Assembly: GCF_006716185.1 (NCBI RefSeq)
Contig: NZ_VFOP01000001.1
Span: 3,162,001 to 3,226,000 of the forward strand
DNA: 64,000 nucleotides
Reading direction: 5' to 3'
From: Ornithinicoccus hortensis
Lineage (GTDB): Bacteria; Actinomycetota; Actinomycetes; Actinomycetales; Dermatophilaceae
The position numbers and the translations under genes are program-made. The notes under the pieces are model-generated. The model did no database searches, was not told the DNA's origin, and saw only the letters and a program-made list of their open reading frames with translations. Numbering within the stretch: the first letter of the stretch is position 1; each line of letters starts with the position of its first letter. Below, piece by piece: positions 26,252-34,659 of the stretch.

Positions 26252-28093
26252 ATGACACTCCCCATCGGAACCGGAATCGGACTGGCCAAGGCGACCGGGG
26301 ACGGCGCCCCCGAGCCGGTCGACTACCTTGCCGGAACGTTCGACACGCTGATCCAGCAGGCCTGGCCCTCGGTCGCTCCCAAGCTGGCGGCCCAGCTCAC
26401 CCAAAGCCTCGGCGCGGCGGACCTGCTGCACCGCGGGTTCACCCTCTACGACCTCGAGATCACCATCTCGCCCCAGCTGTGGATCTCCGTCACCCGCGAG
26501 GACACCGGCACAGTCCTGCTGACCTGCACCACCGGGCGCAGCAGGATCGTGGCCAGCAGCACCCAGCCGACGGACTTCGGCAAGTGGGCCGACCCGCGGG
26601 TGTCCCTGGGATTCGGGCTGTCCTTCACCTTCCCGGTGCAGTTGCCGACGTCGGCGACCGGGGCGGTGAAGATCCTGCCGCTGCGCTCGCTGAAGGTGCT
26701 GGCACCCGACATCGACTCGATGAGCCTGGTGACCGACATCGCGTTCTTCATCGACGACGTGGTGGCCTTCTTCCGGGGCGTGCGCTTCGTCGAGCAACTC
26801 CAGCAGCTCATCGCCGGCACCGACTTCGCCGACCTGGTGAACGGCCGGTTCCTGGAGGACGCCATCGACCCGGTGAACCAGAAGCTGAAGGAGCTGGCGG
26901 ACGCCGGCTACTGGTTCCTGGACTCGGTCGTCGACGTGCTCGACGGGTCCGGCACCGAGCTGCGCGGCCTGCGCCTGGACGGCGCGCCGCCGGGCGTGCT
27001 GAGCCTGGCGCTGGTGGCCCGCGGCTACGACCGGTCCGGCATCGTCGAGGGCACGATCAGCTGGCCGCGCACCCTCGGCGGCACCGAGGACCCGACCCGC
27101 GCGCGCCTGGTCGCGGGCGTGACGCCATACCTGGTGTCGACGGAGCTGACCGCCGCGGCACTCCTGATCGAGCACCCACCGGAGGCACCGACCGCCCCGG
27201 CCCCCACCCTGGAGGTCCCGCCGGAGCACGCCGGGTCGGTAGAGGTCGTGGAGCGCAGCGCTCCGGCGGTCGACCTCGACAGCGCGACGATCGCCGGGTT
27301 GACCCCGATGGGCGCGGCGGTCCGGCCGAACGCGCTGGCCGGGATCGCCGCGGGCGCCGTCGTGGAGCTGCGGACAGTGCTGGGTGACCGGGAGGTCTCG
27401 CGACGCATCATCGAGTTCGCCCGCGGCACCGACGACCTGGCGGTCACGGTGACCACCCCCATGCCCGGCGAGCCGGGGATGTTGGCCCCGCCGATGGCCG
27501 AGGTGGGCGAGCTCACCGCGCTGTGGGAGGACGACGACGAGGAGACCTGCCGCCGGCACTACCGGGTGGGCGCGGTGCCGATCGACGCTCCCCTGACGTT
27601 GCGGGTGTCGGTCGCGCCGGGCAAGCGCTGGCACGGCACCGATTTCTTCGCCCAACCCTCCGGCTGGTCCGGCACCGTGCAGGTGCACCCAGCGAAGAAG
27701 GAGGCCGTCCCCGAGCGCATCTCCCAGGTGGCGCGTAAGGGTTGGATTTCCCGTGCGGCCCTGGGTGGAATCGAGGTCAGCCTGAACCCGCAGCCGCTGC
27801 CACCCAAGGAAACCGGCACGGTCTCCGAGGTGGTGCGCGCGACCCAGGGACTGGACCTGACGGCTGCCAGGACCTCGATCGAGGGAAGCTCGGTCAGCCC
27901 GGTCGCGACCGCGGCCACCCGGACGTTCGGCAAGGCCGTCCGCGGGGTCGACCTCACGAAGACGGTCCACGAGGTCGACCTCACCGCCCCGGACTTCGCA
28001 AAACTCGTGGAGCGGTCGAACCCCACCGGGCCCGGCGTGGTCACCGGCATCGACTTCGAGCTGGTGAAGTACGTCGCGCCGGTGGTGCGCTAA
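26252..28093 (+). CDS. Large hypothetical protein with NPQPLPP motif, eCIS-associated
   Basis: The 613-residue protein has no signal peptide. It contains beta-rich segments (LYDLEITISPQLWISVT, LGFGLSFTFPVQLPTSATG), an amphipathic helical part, and a short motif SLNPQPLPPKE near residues 510-520. That motif recurs in otherwise unrelated uncharacterised bacterial proteins. The last 80 residues (VRGVDLTKTVHEVDLTAPDF) are repetitive. I do not recognise a family or enzyme site. The start is the ATG at 26252; the 175-base gap before it contains an AT-rich patch (CGATTTTTGATTG) that may hold the promoter. It ends four bases inside the convergent Fn3-like gene. Function unknown; membership of the eCIS locus is by position. 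Confidence 0.75.
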   Translation: MTLPIGTGIGLAKATGDGAPEPVDYLAGTFDTLIQQAWPSVAPKLAAQLTQSLGAADLLHRGFTLYDLEITISPQLWISVTREDTGTVLLTCTTGRSRIVASSTQPTDFGKWADPRVSLGFGLSFTFPVQLPTSATGAVKILPLRSLKVLAPDIDSMSLVTDIAFFIDDVVAFFRGVRFVEQLQQLIAGTDFADLVNGRFLEDAIDPVNQKLKELADAGYWFLDSVVDVLDGSGTELRGLRLDGAPPGVLSLALVARGYDRSGIVEGTISWPRTLGGTEDPTRARLVAGVTPYLVSTELTAAALLIEHPPEAPTAPAPTLEVPPEHAGSVEVVERSAPAVDLDSATIAGLTPMGAAVRPNALAGIAAGAVVELRTVLGDREVSRRIIEFARGTDDLAVTVTTPMPGEPGMLAPPMAEVGELTALWEDDDEETCRRHYRVGAVPIDAPLTLRVSVAPGKRWHGTDFFAQPSGWSGTVQVHPAKKEAVPERISQVARKGWISRAALGGIEVSLNPQPLPPKETGTVSEVVRATQGLDLTAARTSIEGSSVSPVATAATRTFGKAVRGVDLTKTVHEVDLTAPDFAKLVERSNPTGPGVVTGIDFELVKYVAPVVR

Positions 28094-29802
28094 CCGGGCT
28101 GGCCCGCCGAGGCGGCGACCGGCTGGACCGGCGGGTCGCAGAACGGCACCAGGGCCGGCAGCGCCGCCTGCACGTCCTGACACGCCTGGGTCGCTTCCGC
28201 CGCCGAGGCAAACCCGTCGTCCATGACGACGAGCCACCCCTGCTGGGCGAACCCCAGGTCGGGGTACTCGTCGGTGGCCACGGCGAGCGCCGCCACCCCC
28301 TCGGCCCCCAGCGCGTCGACCCGCTGGTTCGCCGCGAACTCCCCCGCGCTGCCCTCCGCCGGGAAGGTCACCAGCACGGCCGCCCACTCCCCGGCCTCGA
28401 ACGGCGGCCCGTCCACCGGCGGCGGGGGCGGGACCGTCGGGACGGTCGGTCCCGTGGGCTCGCCCGCGGTGGTCTCTCCCGGCTCGTCTGTCGCCGTTTC
28501 TCCGCCCGTCTCCTCCGCCGTCGGGTCGGTGGGCGGTACGTCGGTCGTGGCCTCCGGCTCGGTGGTCCCACGGCCCGGGTCCACCGACGTCTCCTCCGAG
28601 GTCTCCGAGGCCCCGTCCTCGGTCGTCGGCGCCGCGACGGCCTCTTCGGTCTGGGCGCACTGGGTCGCCGACCCCGGGGAGTTGATCTCGCCGCGCACGG
28701 CGACCAGGGAGAAGCAGTACTCCTGCTCGGGCTCGAGGTCGGCCACGGTCATCGCCCCCACGTCGGGGTCCACCGCGACCGGTTCGCCGCTGCGCACCCC
28801 TTCGGCGTCCACGGTGTACAGCTTGTAGCCCTCGATGTTCTCCACCGGCGGCCAGCTCACCCGCACGGTGTCGGGACCCTGGGCCTCCACCGTGATCTCG
28901 GGGGTGTCGGGGACCCCCAACTCCTCGAAGGTCTCCCCCGAGCCGCCCCGGAGGCTGAATCCGTATGCCGTGAGCGCGGCCACCCCGACCACGGCCAGCC
29001 CGGCGCCGATCGCGGTCCCGGTGGTCACGATGGACTTCTGGGTGAACGCACCGTCCACCGTCGCCGTGTCCGGCTCCGGCAGGGTGCCCGGCGGCAGCCC
29101 CGGCACAACGGTGGGGGCCGTCCCGGGCGCCCGGTCGGCGGGTCGGGCCCGCACTGTGAACGGCAGCCGGGTGGCGGGTCCGCGCAGCCGTGGGTGGCGG
29201 GTGCGGACCCGCAGCCGGACCGGGGCGGTGGCGCCCACCGGCAGCTCGACGGTCTCCGGCTGTACCAGGAACCCCAGCGCCCGGTCCGGGTCTTCGGCGG
29301 CGACGGTGAGCCGCACCGGGGTGTTGCCCCAGTTGGACAGTTCGACCACGTGCCGACCGTGCCAGCGGCCCTTCGAGGTCACCGGCACCACCTTGGCCTG
29401 CAGGGCGCTGACCTTGCCGACCTCCAGGTCCCCCTCGACCACGGTGCTGGTGTCGGCGTCGACGACCGAGCTGACCCGGATGGCGAACGCGCAGCGCCCG
29501 CCGGGGGCCTTGGTGCCGACCGGTGGGGAGAACACCACGACCACGCTCTGCTGCTGACCCGGATAGACCGTCACGTCCGGGGTGTCCGGCGCCCCGGCAT
29601 CCCCGCCCTCGGCCGACAGCACCTCCGACCACGACGCCGGGCCGGCGACGCCGGGCCCCGCACCGGCCATATCGTCGAGCACCTCGACCCGGTACCCCTC
29701 GACGATGGTGCCCTCGTTGATCACGGTGACCACCACGCGGGTCTGGCCCCCGGGCTCGACGGCGGCCGTCGCCGGCTCCAGCTCGACCACGGGATCGGCC
29801 AC
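28090..29802 (-). CDS. Single-pass membrane protein with Ig/Fn3-like domains
   Basis: The 570-residue protein begins with COG1470-like beta domains (PVVELEPATAAVEPGGQTRVVVTV, then VELPVGATAPVRLRV). A transmembrane helix lies near 256-281 (IGAGLAVVGVAALTAYGFSL), then a fibronectin-III-like domain (PEITVEAQGPDTVRVSWPPV, LEPEQEYCFSLVAV), a Thr/Glu/Pro linker and a small C-terminal domain (ATDEYPDLGFAQQGWLVVMD). With no signal peptide, the N-terminal half is probably cytoplasmic and the Fn3 part outside. The GTG at 29802 is chosen because GGTGAGGAGG stands eight bases before it; longer frames to 29940 lack such a site. Its N-terminal domains resemble those of the protein at 45128. Confidence 0.8.
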   Translation of the reverse strand: MADPVVELEPATAAVEPGGQTRVVVTVINEGTIVEGYRVEVLDDMAGAGPGVAGPASWSEVLSAEGGDAGAPDTPDVTVYPGQQQSVVVVFSPPVGTKAPGGRCAFAIRVSSVVDADTSTVVEGDLEVGKVSALQAKVVPVTSKGRWHGRHVVELSNWGNTPVRLTVAAEDPDRALGFLVQPETVELPVGATAPVRLRVRTRHPRLRGPATRLPFTVRARPADRAPGTAPTVVPGLPPGTLPEPDTATVDGAFTQKSIVTTGTAIGAGLAVVGVAALTAYGFSLRGGSGETFEELGVPDTPEITVEAQGPDTVRVSWPPVENIEGYKLYTVDAEGVRSGEPVAVDPDVGAMTVADLEPEQEYCFSLVAVRGEINSPGSATQCAQTEEAVAAPTTEDGASETSEETSVDPGRGTTEPEATTDVPPTDPTAEETGGETATDEPGETTAGEPTGPTVPTVPPPPPVDGPPFEAGEWAAVLVTFPAEGSAGEFAANQRVDALGAEGVAALAVATDEYPDLGFAQQGWLVVMDDGFASAAEATQACQDVQAALPALVPFCDPPVQPVAASAGQPG

Positions 29803-29930
29803 CGGCCACGCCTCCTCACCAGGCTGGGGCGGGTAGCCCACGACCACCCGTCGCTCCAGCGTAGGCGTGGCCCGGGGGCACCGACAGTGCTCCGGCACAG
29901 GTACGGCATACCGGGCAGTGCCCTCTGCCT

Positions 29931-29956
29931 CTCGGGGCAACCGGCGGTGCCCCGAG
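29931..29956. promoter_or_regulatory. Nine-base inverted repeat before the DUF4255 gene
   Basis: CTCGGGGCA (29931-29939) and TGCCCCGAG (29948-29956) are perfect reverse complements with an eight-base spacer. They lie in the divergent 206-base gap, 52 bases before the GTG at 30009. A repressor or activator site for the DUF4255-ATPase-Hsp70 operon is likely from position; a transcript hairpin is the alternative. Confidence 0.4.
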
Positions 29957-30008
29957 GACGGCTCCGCGGCCGGTTCCCCACCGGGTCACCAGCGGCCAGA
30001 CTGCGAGG

Positions 30009-30683
30009 GTGATCCACGAGGTGGACTCCGCCGTGAAGTCGCTGATCGAGCGGGAGGCGACTGGAACGAAGGACGTCGAGGTCGTCTTCGATGCCCCGAC
30101 CAAGGAGTGGGCGGGGCGGCGCAGCGCGCCCACCATCGACGTCTACCTCTACGACATCCGGGAGGACCTGCGGAGACGGGCCCGGGGCATGGTCAACGAG
30201 TACTCCCCCGACCAGGTGATCATCGGCCGGCACCTGCCGGCACGACAGTTCAAGCTGTCCTACCTGATCACCGCCTGGACGGCCCGGCCCGAGGACGAGC
30301 ACCGGCTGCTGTCCCACCTGCTGGAGTCCTTCCTCCGGTTCGAGCGGATGCCGGTCGAGCTGCTCACCGGGTCGCTGGCGGAGACCGACATCCCGGTGAC
30401 GATCACCATCGCCCTCCCCCCGCCCGAGGACCGGTCCTTCGCCGACGTCTGGACCGCGCTCGGCGGCGAGCTCAAGCCCTCGCTGGACCTGGTCGTCACG
30501 GCCCCGCTGGAGACCGGGCAGGGCTTCGAGACCGGGCCGCCGGTGCAGGAGGCCCCCCGGGTGGCGCTCGGCGGCCTCGACGGTGGGCCACCCCGCGGGG
30601 AGCCGCAGAACGCGGCGACCCGGCGCGCCGCCCGCCCGGCGATGGCCCGCACCACCCCGCGCCGATCGAAGAAGAAGCCATGA
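30009..30683 (+). CDS. DUF4255 (Pvc16/Afp16-like) tail terminator protein
   Basis: The 224-residue protein matches the DUF4255 family, known as the Pvc16/Afp16 tail terminator that caps the tube and sheath and sets particle length. Seen are IDVYLYDIREDLRRRARGM, HLPARQFKLSYLITAWT, EHRLLSHLLESFLRFE and a C-terminal basic tail (RRSKKKP). The tail after about residue 170 is longer and more disordered than the core family. The GTG at 30009 has a weak site. It overlaps the AAA+ gene (ATGA), giving the classical terminator/ATPase pair of eCIS clusters. Confidence 0.9.
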   Translation: MIHEVDSAVKSLIEREATGTKDVEVVFDAPTKEWAGRRSAPTIDVYLYDIREDLRRRARGMVNEYSPDQVIIGRHLPARQFKLSYLITAWTARPEDEHRLLSHLLESFLRFERMPVELLTGSLAETDIPVTITIALPPPEDRSFADVWTALGGELKPSLDLVVTAPLETGQGFETGPPVQEAPRVALGGLDGGPPRGEPQNAATRRAARPAMARTTPRRSKKKP

Positions 30684-32722
30684 CGGCGGCGGGACCCGAC
30701 CTGCAGTACCTGCGCGCCCGGCTCGCCCTGCTGGAGGACCGGGTGCGCACCCTGGTGCGGCACCGGCAGGCCGACGACCCCGAGCCGGACGACCCGTTCC
30801 GGGGGCTGTATGTCAGCGACGAGGCCGCAGCACGCCTCCTGGCCCCGGTCCCGTCCGGGCCGGATGCAGACGACGCCGGCCGGCGGGCGGTGCAGGCCCT
30901 GGGCGACGAGCTGGAGGCCGGGGGTCACCCGCTGCTGCTGCGCCGGCTGGCCGGGACCGCCGGCCTGGACGACCTGGACCTCGACCTGGTGCTGACCACC
31001 CTGCTCCCCGACCTGGACAGCCGGTTCGAGCGCCTTTACGGCTACCTCAACGACGACGTCAGTAGACGCCGGGCGACGACCGGTCTGGCCCTGGAGGTGG
31101 TCGGGGCCGCCCCGGAGGATGCCGGTGCCCGCGCCCGCCTCGGGCCGGCGAGCCCCCTGGTCCGTCTCGGCCTGCTCCGGGTGGAGGACGAGGACCGACC
31201 GTTCCTCACCCGGGCGCTGCGGGTGCCCGACCGGGTCACGGCGCACCTGCTCGGTCACCCCGACCCGGCCCCCGAACTGGTGCCCTACCTGCTCGAGGCC
31301 CATCCCTACCCGGTGCCGCTGGCCACCCGGCTGAGCCGCGCCCTGGGGTCCGGGGCCCGCCTGCTGCACCTGCGCGAGCACGCGCCCGGCACCGGGGCGT
31401 CGGTCGCCGCCGCGGGCCTGGCGGAAGCCGGTCTGGGCACCGTGGCCATCGACCTCACCCGGGTCCCCGAGCACCCGGCCCCGGTCGAGCTGCTCCGCTC
31501 GGCCCGCCGCGAAGCGCTCTTCGGGGGTGCCGGCCTGGTCGCCGGCCCGGTGGAGGTCCTGGCCGCGGCGGCGCCCGAGGCGCTGCGGGTGCTCACCACG
31601 GCCGAGGTGCCGGTGCTGCTGACCGGGCACGACTCGTGGGACCCCCGGTGGGCCGGCGGCACGCCGCTGAGCCTGACCGTCACCCCGCTCGAGCCCGCCG
31701 ACCGGGCCCGGGTGTGGGCCCGCTACCTGGACTCCGACATCGGGGCGCTGGACGGCGTCGCCGAGCACCTGGCGCTGGCCCCGGCGCAGGTCGCCCGCGC
31801 GGTCGCGGCGGCCCGGACCGCCGCGGCGGCGGACGGGACACCCCTGCGCCCCGAGCACCTGCGGCTCGGCGTCCAGGCGCAGAACGCCGCCGGGCTGGAG
31901 CGATTGGCCCGCCGGATCGAGCCGGAGGTCGGGTGGGACGACCTCGTCGTGACGCCCGCGGTGGCCACCGCACTCCGGGACGTCACCGCCCGGGCCCGGC
32001 ACCGGCATACCGTCCTGACGACGTGGCGGATGCGGCGCGGGGGCGGGCGGGGGGTGGGCATCACCGCGCTGTTCGCCGGCGACTCCGGGACCGGCAAGAC
32101 GATGGCGGCCGAGGTGATCGCCGGCGACCTGGGGCTCGACCTCTACACGGTCAACCTGGCCACGGTCGTCGACAAGTACGTCGGGGAGACCGAGAAGAAC
32201 CTGGAGCGCATCTTCACCGAGGCCGCCGGGGTCAACGCGGTGCTCTTCTTCGACGAGGCGGACGCGGTCTTCGGCAAGCGCAGCTCGGTCAAGGACGCGC
32301 ACGACCGCTACGCCAACATCGAGAGCGCCTACCTGCTGCAACGGCTGGAGTCCTTCGACGGACTTGCGGTGCTGGCGACCAACCTGCGGGCCAACATCGA
32401 TGAGGCGTTCACCCGCCGGCTGGACGCGATCATCGACTTCCCCGCCCCGACCGAGGAGCTGCGAAGGGAACTGTGGGCGCGCTGCCTGGCCGCACCGCTG
32501 CCGGTGGCCGACGACCTGGACCTCGGCTTCTGCGCGCGCTCCTTCGAGCTGGCGGGCGGTGACATCCGCGCGGCCTCGACGACCGCCGCCTACCTCGCGG
32601 CGGCCGCCGGCCGGCCGGTCGGCATGGGAGAGCTGGTGGCGGCCGTGCAGCAGGAGTACCGCAAGCTGGGCAGGCTCGTGCTGGAGCGCGAGTTCGGCGA
32701 CTACCTGACCCTGCTCCGCTGA
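30680..32722 (+). CDS. eCIS AAA+ ATPase (Afp15/Pvc15-like)
   Basis: The 680-residue protein has an N-terminal helical domain and a C-terminal AAA+ domain. Walker A GDSGTGKT is near 468-475 and Walker B VLFFDEADAVFG near 520-531. The sensor region reads LAVLATNLRANIDEAF and is followed by the arginine finger RRLDAIIDFPAP. Every characterised eCIS has such an ATPase, thought to act in particle assembly or disassembly, or in payload loading. It starts in the ATGA overlap with DUF4255 and its stop overlaps the Hsp70-like start (TGATG), so the three are translationally coupled. Confidence 0.93.
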   Translation: MTAAGPDLQYLRARLALLEDRVRTLVRHRQADDPEPDDPFRGLYVSDEAAARLLAPVPSGPDADDAGRRAVQALGDELEAGGHPLLLRRLAGTAGLDDLDLDLVLTTLLPDLDSRFERLYGYLNDDVSRRRATTGLALEVVGAAPEDAGARARLGPASPLVRLGLLRVEDEDRPFLTRALRVPDRVTAHLLGHPDPAPELVPYLLEAHPYPVPLATRLSRALGSGARLLHLREHAPGTGASVAAAGLAEAGLGTVAIDLTRVPEHPAPVELLRSARREALFGGAGLVAGPVEVLAAAAPEALRVLTTAEVPVLLTGHDSWDPRWAGGTPLSLTVTPLEPADRARVWARYLDSDIGALDGVAEHLALAPAQVARAVAAARTAAAADGTPLRPEHLRLGVQAQNAAGLERLARRIEPEVGWDDLVVTPAVATALRDVTARARHRHTVLTTWRMRRGGGRGVGITALFAGDSGTGKTMAAEVIAGDLGLDLYTVNLATVVDKYVGETEKNLERIFTEAAGVNAVLFFDEADAVFGKRSSVKDAHDRYANIESAYLLQRLESFDGLAVLATNLRANIDEAFTRRLDAIIDFPAPTEELRRELWARCLAAPLPVADDLDLGFCARSFELAGGDIRAASTTAAYLAAAAGRPVGMGELVAAVQQEYRKLGRLVLEREFGDYLTLLR

Positions 32723-34659
32723 TGGCCACGGCACGAGGGACCGGCGGAGGCTACAGCCTCGGGGTCGACCTGGGCACCACCTACACCGCGGCCGCGGTCT
32801 GGCGCGAGGGGCGAGCCGAGATCGTCCCGCTGGGCGACCACAGCCCGCAGATTCCGTCCGCCCTGTTCCGCGCCGAGGACGGGCAGTTCCTCGTCGGCGA
32901 GCCGGCGGTGCGCCGCGGTGCCGCGGACCCGGGGAGGCTGGCCACCGAGTTCAAGCGCCGGATCGGCGACGACACCAGCATCCTGGTCGGCGGGACGCCG
33001 ATGTCGGCCCATGCGCTGACCGCCCAGCTGCTCTCCTGGGTCGTGGCACACGTCAGCGCCGGCCAGGGCGGTGCCCCGGGGACGGTGGTGCTCACCTGCC
33101 CGGCGAACTGGGGGCCCTACCGCCGCGAACTGATGGAGCAGGCCGGCCGTATGGCGGGGGTCGGGTCCGTCGTCATCTGCACCGAGCCGTCCGCGGCGGC
33201 GGTGCACTTCGCCTCCACCGAGCGCGACGACACCGGGGACACCCTGGCCGTCTACGACCTCGGCGGCGGCACCTTCGACGCGGCGGTCCTGCGCAAGGAC
33301 GGTCCGACCGAGTTCACCCTGCACGGCACCCCGGAGGGGATCGAGCACCTCGGCGGCCTGGACTTCGACGCGGCGGTGCTCCAGCACGTCTGGGCCACCC
33401 TCGGCGACCTCGGCGGCGACGTCGACCCCGACGACGACGCGGTGCTGACCGCGCTGTCCCGGTTGCGGCGCGACTGCACCGAGGCCAAGGAGGCGCTCTC
33501 GGTCGACACCGAGGTCTCGATCCCGGTCGACCTCGCCGGTCAGCACCGGACGGTCCGGATGGGTCGGGCAGAGCTGGAGGAGCTGATCCGACCCTCCCTG
33601 GAGGAGACCGTCTCCGCGCTGGAGCGGGCCCTAGCCAGCGCCGAGCTCACCGCCGCGGACCTCGGCTCGGTGCTCCTGGTCGGCGGCTCCGCCCGCATCC
33701 CGCTGGTCACCGAGCTGTTGACCCGCCGACTGGGTCGGCCGGTCGCGGTCAGCGCCCAGCCCAAGCACGGGGTGGCGCTGGGCGCGGCGATCGTCGGCGC
33801 CCAGGTGTCCGGAGCCCTTGCCCCGCCGACCCCGACGCGACGGGGCGGGTCGACAGAGACCGCCGCGCCGGCAGGCTCCCCGGCCGCCGCCGCACCCGCC
33901 GCCCCGTCCGGCCCCGCCGGTGCCCCGGCTCCCGACACCACCGCGGCCCGGCAGGCACCCGCCGCGCCCCGTGGTCCGCTGGTCCGACACGCCCACCTGG
34001 TGGCCGGGGGCCTGGCCGCCCTGGCGGTCGTCGCCGCGATGGTCGGCCCGACGGCCGCCGACCCCGACGTCACCGCCCAGCTGGATGCCGGGCGCGAGGT
34101 AGCGACCCTCGACGGACCGGGCATCCCCGCCGGCTCAACCCTGCAGCTGACCCTCGCCGGCCAGGACCTGCCCGCCGGATCCGGCGTGGTCACCGACGCG
34201 CAGACGGTGAACCTGAGCGGGGCGCGGATCTACACCGTCGGGCCGCTGCGTGCCTCCGTCAGCTCGGCGTCCGGGGAGTCCGTGGACGTCGAGGCTCGGC
34301 TGCGCCCGCCTGAGGGAGCGCCCTGGGCACGCCTGCTCAGCCTGCCCGGTGCCGTCCTCGTGCTCGGCCTGCTGTTCGCCGCCGCGTATGCCGAGTCGCT
34401 GCTCCGCCCGGTCCTGCGCCGGAAACGTCGGGTCACCACCCGCACGGTCATCGGGCTAGGTGCGGTCGGTGCCGTCCTGGGCCTCGTCCTCCTGCTCACG
34501 GTGTGGATCCTGGGCGCCAGGTTGCTCTCCCCCGTATCGGTGGGTCTCCTGCTCGCCGGCTGCGCGCTCGCCGGGGGGCTACTGCCGCTCGGGCTGGAGG
34601 GGGACCGTGCCCGGGCTGGCACGGGCACCGCCGGCGCCCCGAGAGGGAGGCGACCATGA
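32722..34659 (+). CDS. Hsp70-like ATPase with C-terminal membrane segments
   Basis: The 645-residue protein begins with a full Hsp70 nucleotide-binding domain: phosphate loop LGVDLGTTYTAAAVW, connect motif VICTEPSAAAVHF, phosphate 2 YDLGGGTFDAAV and adenosine loop VLLVGGSARIPLVTELL. The substrate-binding domain of DnaK is absent. In its place are an Ala/Pro linker, a transmembrane helix near residue 425-445, a small extracytoplasmic domain and about three more hydrophobic segments (near 538, 572 and 600). It is coupled by overlapping codons to the AAA+ ATPase upstream and a candidate toxin downstream. A membrane-bound chaperone that handles the particle or payload at the membrane is a fair inference. 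Confidence 0.88.
   Translation: MATARGTGGGYSLGVDLGTTYTAAAVWREGRAEIVPLGDHSPQIPSALFRAEDGQFLVGEPAVRRGAADPGRLATEFKRRIGDDTSILVGGTPMSAHALTAQLLSWVVAHVSAGQGGAPGTVVLTCPANWGPYRRELMEQAGRMAGVGSVVICTEPSAAAVHFASTERDDTGDTLAVYDLGGGTFDAAVLRKDGPTEFTLHGTPEGIEHLGGLDFDAAVLQHVWATLGDLGGDVDPDDDAVLTALSRLRRDCTEAKEALSVDTEVSIPVDLAGQHRTVRMGRAELEELIRPSLEETVSALERALASAELTAADLGSVLLVGGSARIPLVTELLTRRLGRPVAVSAQPKHGVALGAAIVGAQVSGALAPPTPTRRGGSTETAAPAGSPAAAAPAAPSGPAGAPAPDTTAARQAPAAPRGPLVRHAHLVAGGLAALAVVAAMVGPTAADPDVTAQLDAGREVATLDGPGIPAGSTLQLTLAGQDLPAGSGVVTDAQTVNLSGARIYTVGPLRASVSSASGESVDVEARLRPPEGAPWARLLSLPGAVLVLGLLFAAAYAESLLRPVLRRKRRVTTRTVIGLGAVGAVLGLVLLLTVWILGARLLSPVSVGLLLAGCALAGGLLPLGLEGDRARAGTGTAGAPRGRRP

Noticed and set aside
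26192-29809. 1,205-residue minus-strand open frame
   Set aside because: Runs antisense through the NPQPLPP gene and out of frame through the Ig/Fn3 gene; low-complexity Arg/Gly content typical of GC-rich shadow frames.
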